From: a bacterium
Lineage (GTDB): Bacteria > Pseudomonadota > Alphaproteobacteria > Caulobacterales > Hyphomonadaceae
Direction of reading: 5' to 3'
Assembly (NCBI GenBank): GCA_030824255.1
Contig: JAVBYB010000051.1
Coordinates: 1-7,681 of the forward strand
Length of the DNA stretch: 7,681 nt
The notes below the pieces were generated by a model. It was given only the letters and a program-made list of their open reading frames with translations. It was not told the origin of the DNA and did no database searches. Numbering within the stretch: the first letter of the stretch is position 1; every line of letters begins with the position of its first letter. Both the position numbers and the translations under genes were made by a program. Of this stretch, positions 6,896-7,681 are shown piece after piece.

Positions 6896-6900
6896 TGATG
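6887..6900 (+). promoter_or_regulatory. Ribosome binding site and overlapping start for the BtuF-like gene
   Basis: AGGA at 6887-6890, within the last codons of btuB, precedes two in-frame ATGs at 6895 (4-nt spacing, sharing the A of the btuB TAA) and 6898 (7-nt spacing). This arrangement suggests stop/start coupling of the two genes, and makes 6898 the better-spaced ATG. Confidence 0.55.
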
Positions 6901-7681
6901 ACCGGGCGCCAGCCCCCCGCATCTTGCCTCCCTCAGTGCGCAGCACTGGGGGAGGTGGCTCAAGCCCTCATCCTGAGGAGGCCGAAGGCCGTCTCGAAGG
7001 ACGCGGGCTTGAGACGGAGGGGGTCTCTCCTCATCCACGCGTTCCGGCTCCTTGCCGCTCTCGCCGCATTCCTCATCTCCACCGCCGCCCACGCGCAACC
7101 CACAGCAAGCCCGCTCCCGCAGCGCATCGTCTCGATGAACCTCTGCACCGACGAACTGCTGATGCGCATCGTCGATCCCGCCCGCATCGCGGGTATCACC
7201 TATCTCTCGCAACAGCCGGTCAACGCCCCGCTCGGCCTGTCGCCGATCGCCGCGAAACTGGCCGTTAATCACGGCCTCGCCGAGGAAGTGATAAAGCTCA
7301 ACCCCGACCTCATCCTCGCAGGCGCCTACACCACCTCGACAGCGACAAACCTCCTACGCCATCTCGGCTACACCGTCATCGTCTTCGATCCCGAGACCAC
7401 GTTCGCGGACATGCGCGCCAACATTCGCAAACTCGGCGCGCTCACCGGCGACACGACCAAGGCCGAGCAGGTCATCACCGATTTCGACGCGCGCCTTGCC
7501 ACCCTGCAGGCGCAGATTCCGCCCGGCGAGAAGCCCGTCTTCGCCGACATCGGCGTCAACAACTACATAGCCGGCGCCGACACGCTCTATACCGAAGTCG
7601 TCAATGCCGGCGGCTATCGCACGCTCGGCCAGTCGCTCGGCTATTCCGGCTATCGCAACGTGCCGCTCGAAACCGTGCTCA
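6898..7681 (+). CDS. btuF: BtuF-like periplasmic cobalamin-binding protein, 5' part
   Basis: The reading frame is open to the right edge (261 codons). From about residue 76 it is a class III periplasmic binding protein: QRIVSMNLCTDELLMRIVDP, then GITYLSQQP, LNPDLILAGAYTTS, LRHLGYTVIVFDPE and FADIGVNNYIAGADTLYTEV. BtuF captures B12 in the periplasm and hands it to the BtuCD ABC transporter, so permease and ATPase genes probably follow. The signal peptide (basic RRR, hydrophobic LLAALAAFLI, cleavage at AHA/Q) is unusual because about 40 residues come before it. That extra stretch is encoded by two palindromic repeats. Three starts are possible: ATG 6895, ATG 6898 (AGGA 7 nt upstream), or TTG 7009 with AAGGA 7 nt upstream. 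The TTG would give an ordinary 29-residue signal peptide. I list 6898, but 7009 is a serious alternative. The substrate call rests on the riboswitch and btuB context as well as the family motifs. Confidence 0.85.
   Translation, partial: MTGRQPPASCLPQCAALGEVAQALILRRPKAVSKDAGLRRRGSLLIHAFRLLAALAAFLISTAAHAQPTASPLPQRIVSMNLCTDELLMRIVDPARIAGITYLSQQPVNAPLGLSPIAAKLAVNHGLAEEVIKLNPDLILAGAYTTSTATNLLRHLGYTVIVFDPETTFADMRANIRKLGALTGDTTKAEQVITDFDARLATLQAQIPPGEKPVFADIGVNNYIAGADTLYTEVVNAGGYRTLGQSLGYSGYRNVPLETVL
6927..6955. repeat. Palindromic repeat, 13-bp hairpin
   Basis: CCTCCCTCAGTGC (6927-6939) and GCACTGGGGGAGG (6943-6955) are inverse complements except for one position, which would be a U-G pair in RNA; the loop is GCA. 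GC-rich palindromes of this sort are, from memory, dispersed in many alphaproteobacterial genomes. It lies 32 nt after the btuB stop, within the 5' coding part of the btuF frame. As RNA it would form a very stable stem without a U-tract. Confidence 0.7.
6966..7006. repeat. Dispersed REP-like palindromic repeat (CCTCATCCTGAGGAG type)
   Basis: The element begins CCTCATCCTGAGGAGGCC, has a GAA loop, and continues GGCCGTCTCGAAGGACGCGG. GGCC/GGCC forms the core stem. The outer arms are the CCTCATCC and GAAGGA blocks; the right end has decayed from the usual GGATGAGG. This type of repeat is common in alphaproteobacterial intergenic DNA. A second CCTCATCC occurs at 7029-7036, and GAGAC/GTCTC arms (7011-7015, 7022-7026) lie between, so a further degenerate unit may follow. 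Confidence 0.7.

Overview
The window is GC-rich, densely coded DNA that reads like an alphaproteobacterium. Codon use, the style of the TonB receptor and periplasmic binding protein, and a palindromic repeat of the CCTCATCCTGAGGAG type fit a Caulobacterales/Hyphomonadaceae-like organism, but this placement rests on style and not on a marker gene.

Layout: two divergent transcription units leave a shared control region at about 4378-4891. On the minus strand, running 4377 down to 1, is a tightly packed operon. In order it encodes a NodB-type polysaccharide deacetylase (GTG start), a family 2 glycosyltransferase, a family 8 glycosyltransferase, a large multi-pass GT-C-like membrane protein, and the start of a probable GNAT acetyltransferase that leaves the window. 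Joints are a 10-nt overlap, a zero-gap stop/start, a 54-nt gap and a gap of 2 or 17 nt. Together these look like enzymes that build and modify a surface glycan or glycolipid. Which glycan cannot be told from the sequence.

On the plus strand is a vitamin B12 uptake operon: a cobalamin riboswitch (about 4585-4752), a 141-nt expression platform, a BtuB-like TonB-dependent outer-membrane receptor (4892-6895), and a BtuF-like periplasmic cobalamin-binding protein (from about 6898) that runs off the right edge. Permease and ATPase genes probably follow outside the window.

Three points deserve a second look. First, the btuB Shine-Dalgarno lies in a perfect 8-bp stem whose 5' arm can instead pair upstream in a longer hairpin, so a translational on/off switch can be read from the sequence. 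Second, a near-consensus sigma-54 (-24/-12) promoter with exact 10-bp GG-to-GC spacing faces the polysaccharide operon, with a GTGTC-N5-GACAC palindrome about 117 bp upstream of the predicted start. Third, two palindromic repeats sit inside the 5' end of btuF without breaking frame. They either add about 40 residues before the signal peptide or supply a repeat-derived ribosome binding site for a TTG start. Apart from these, the gene content is of known families; I see no wholly new system.
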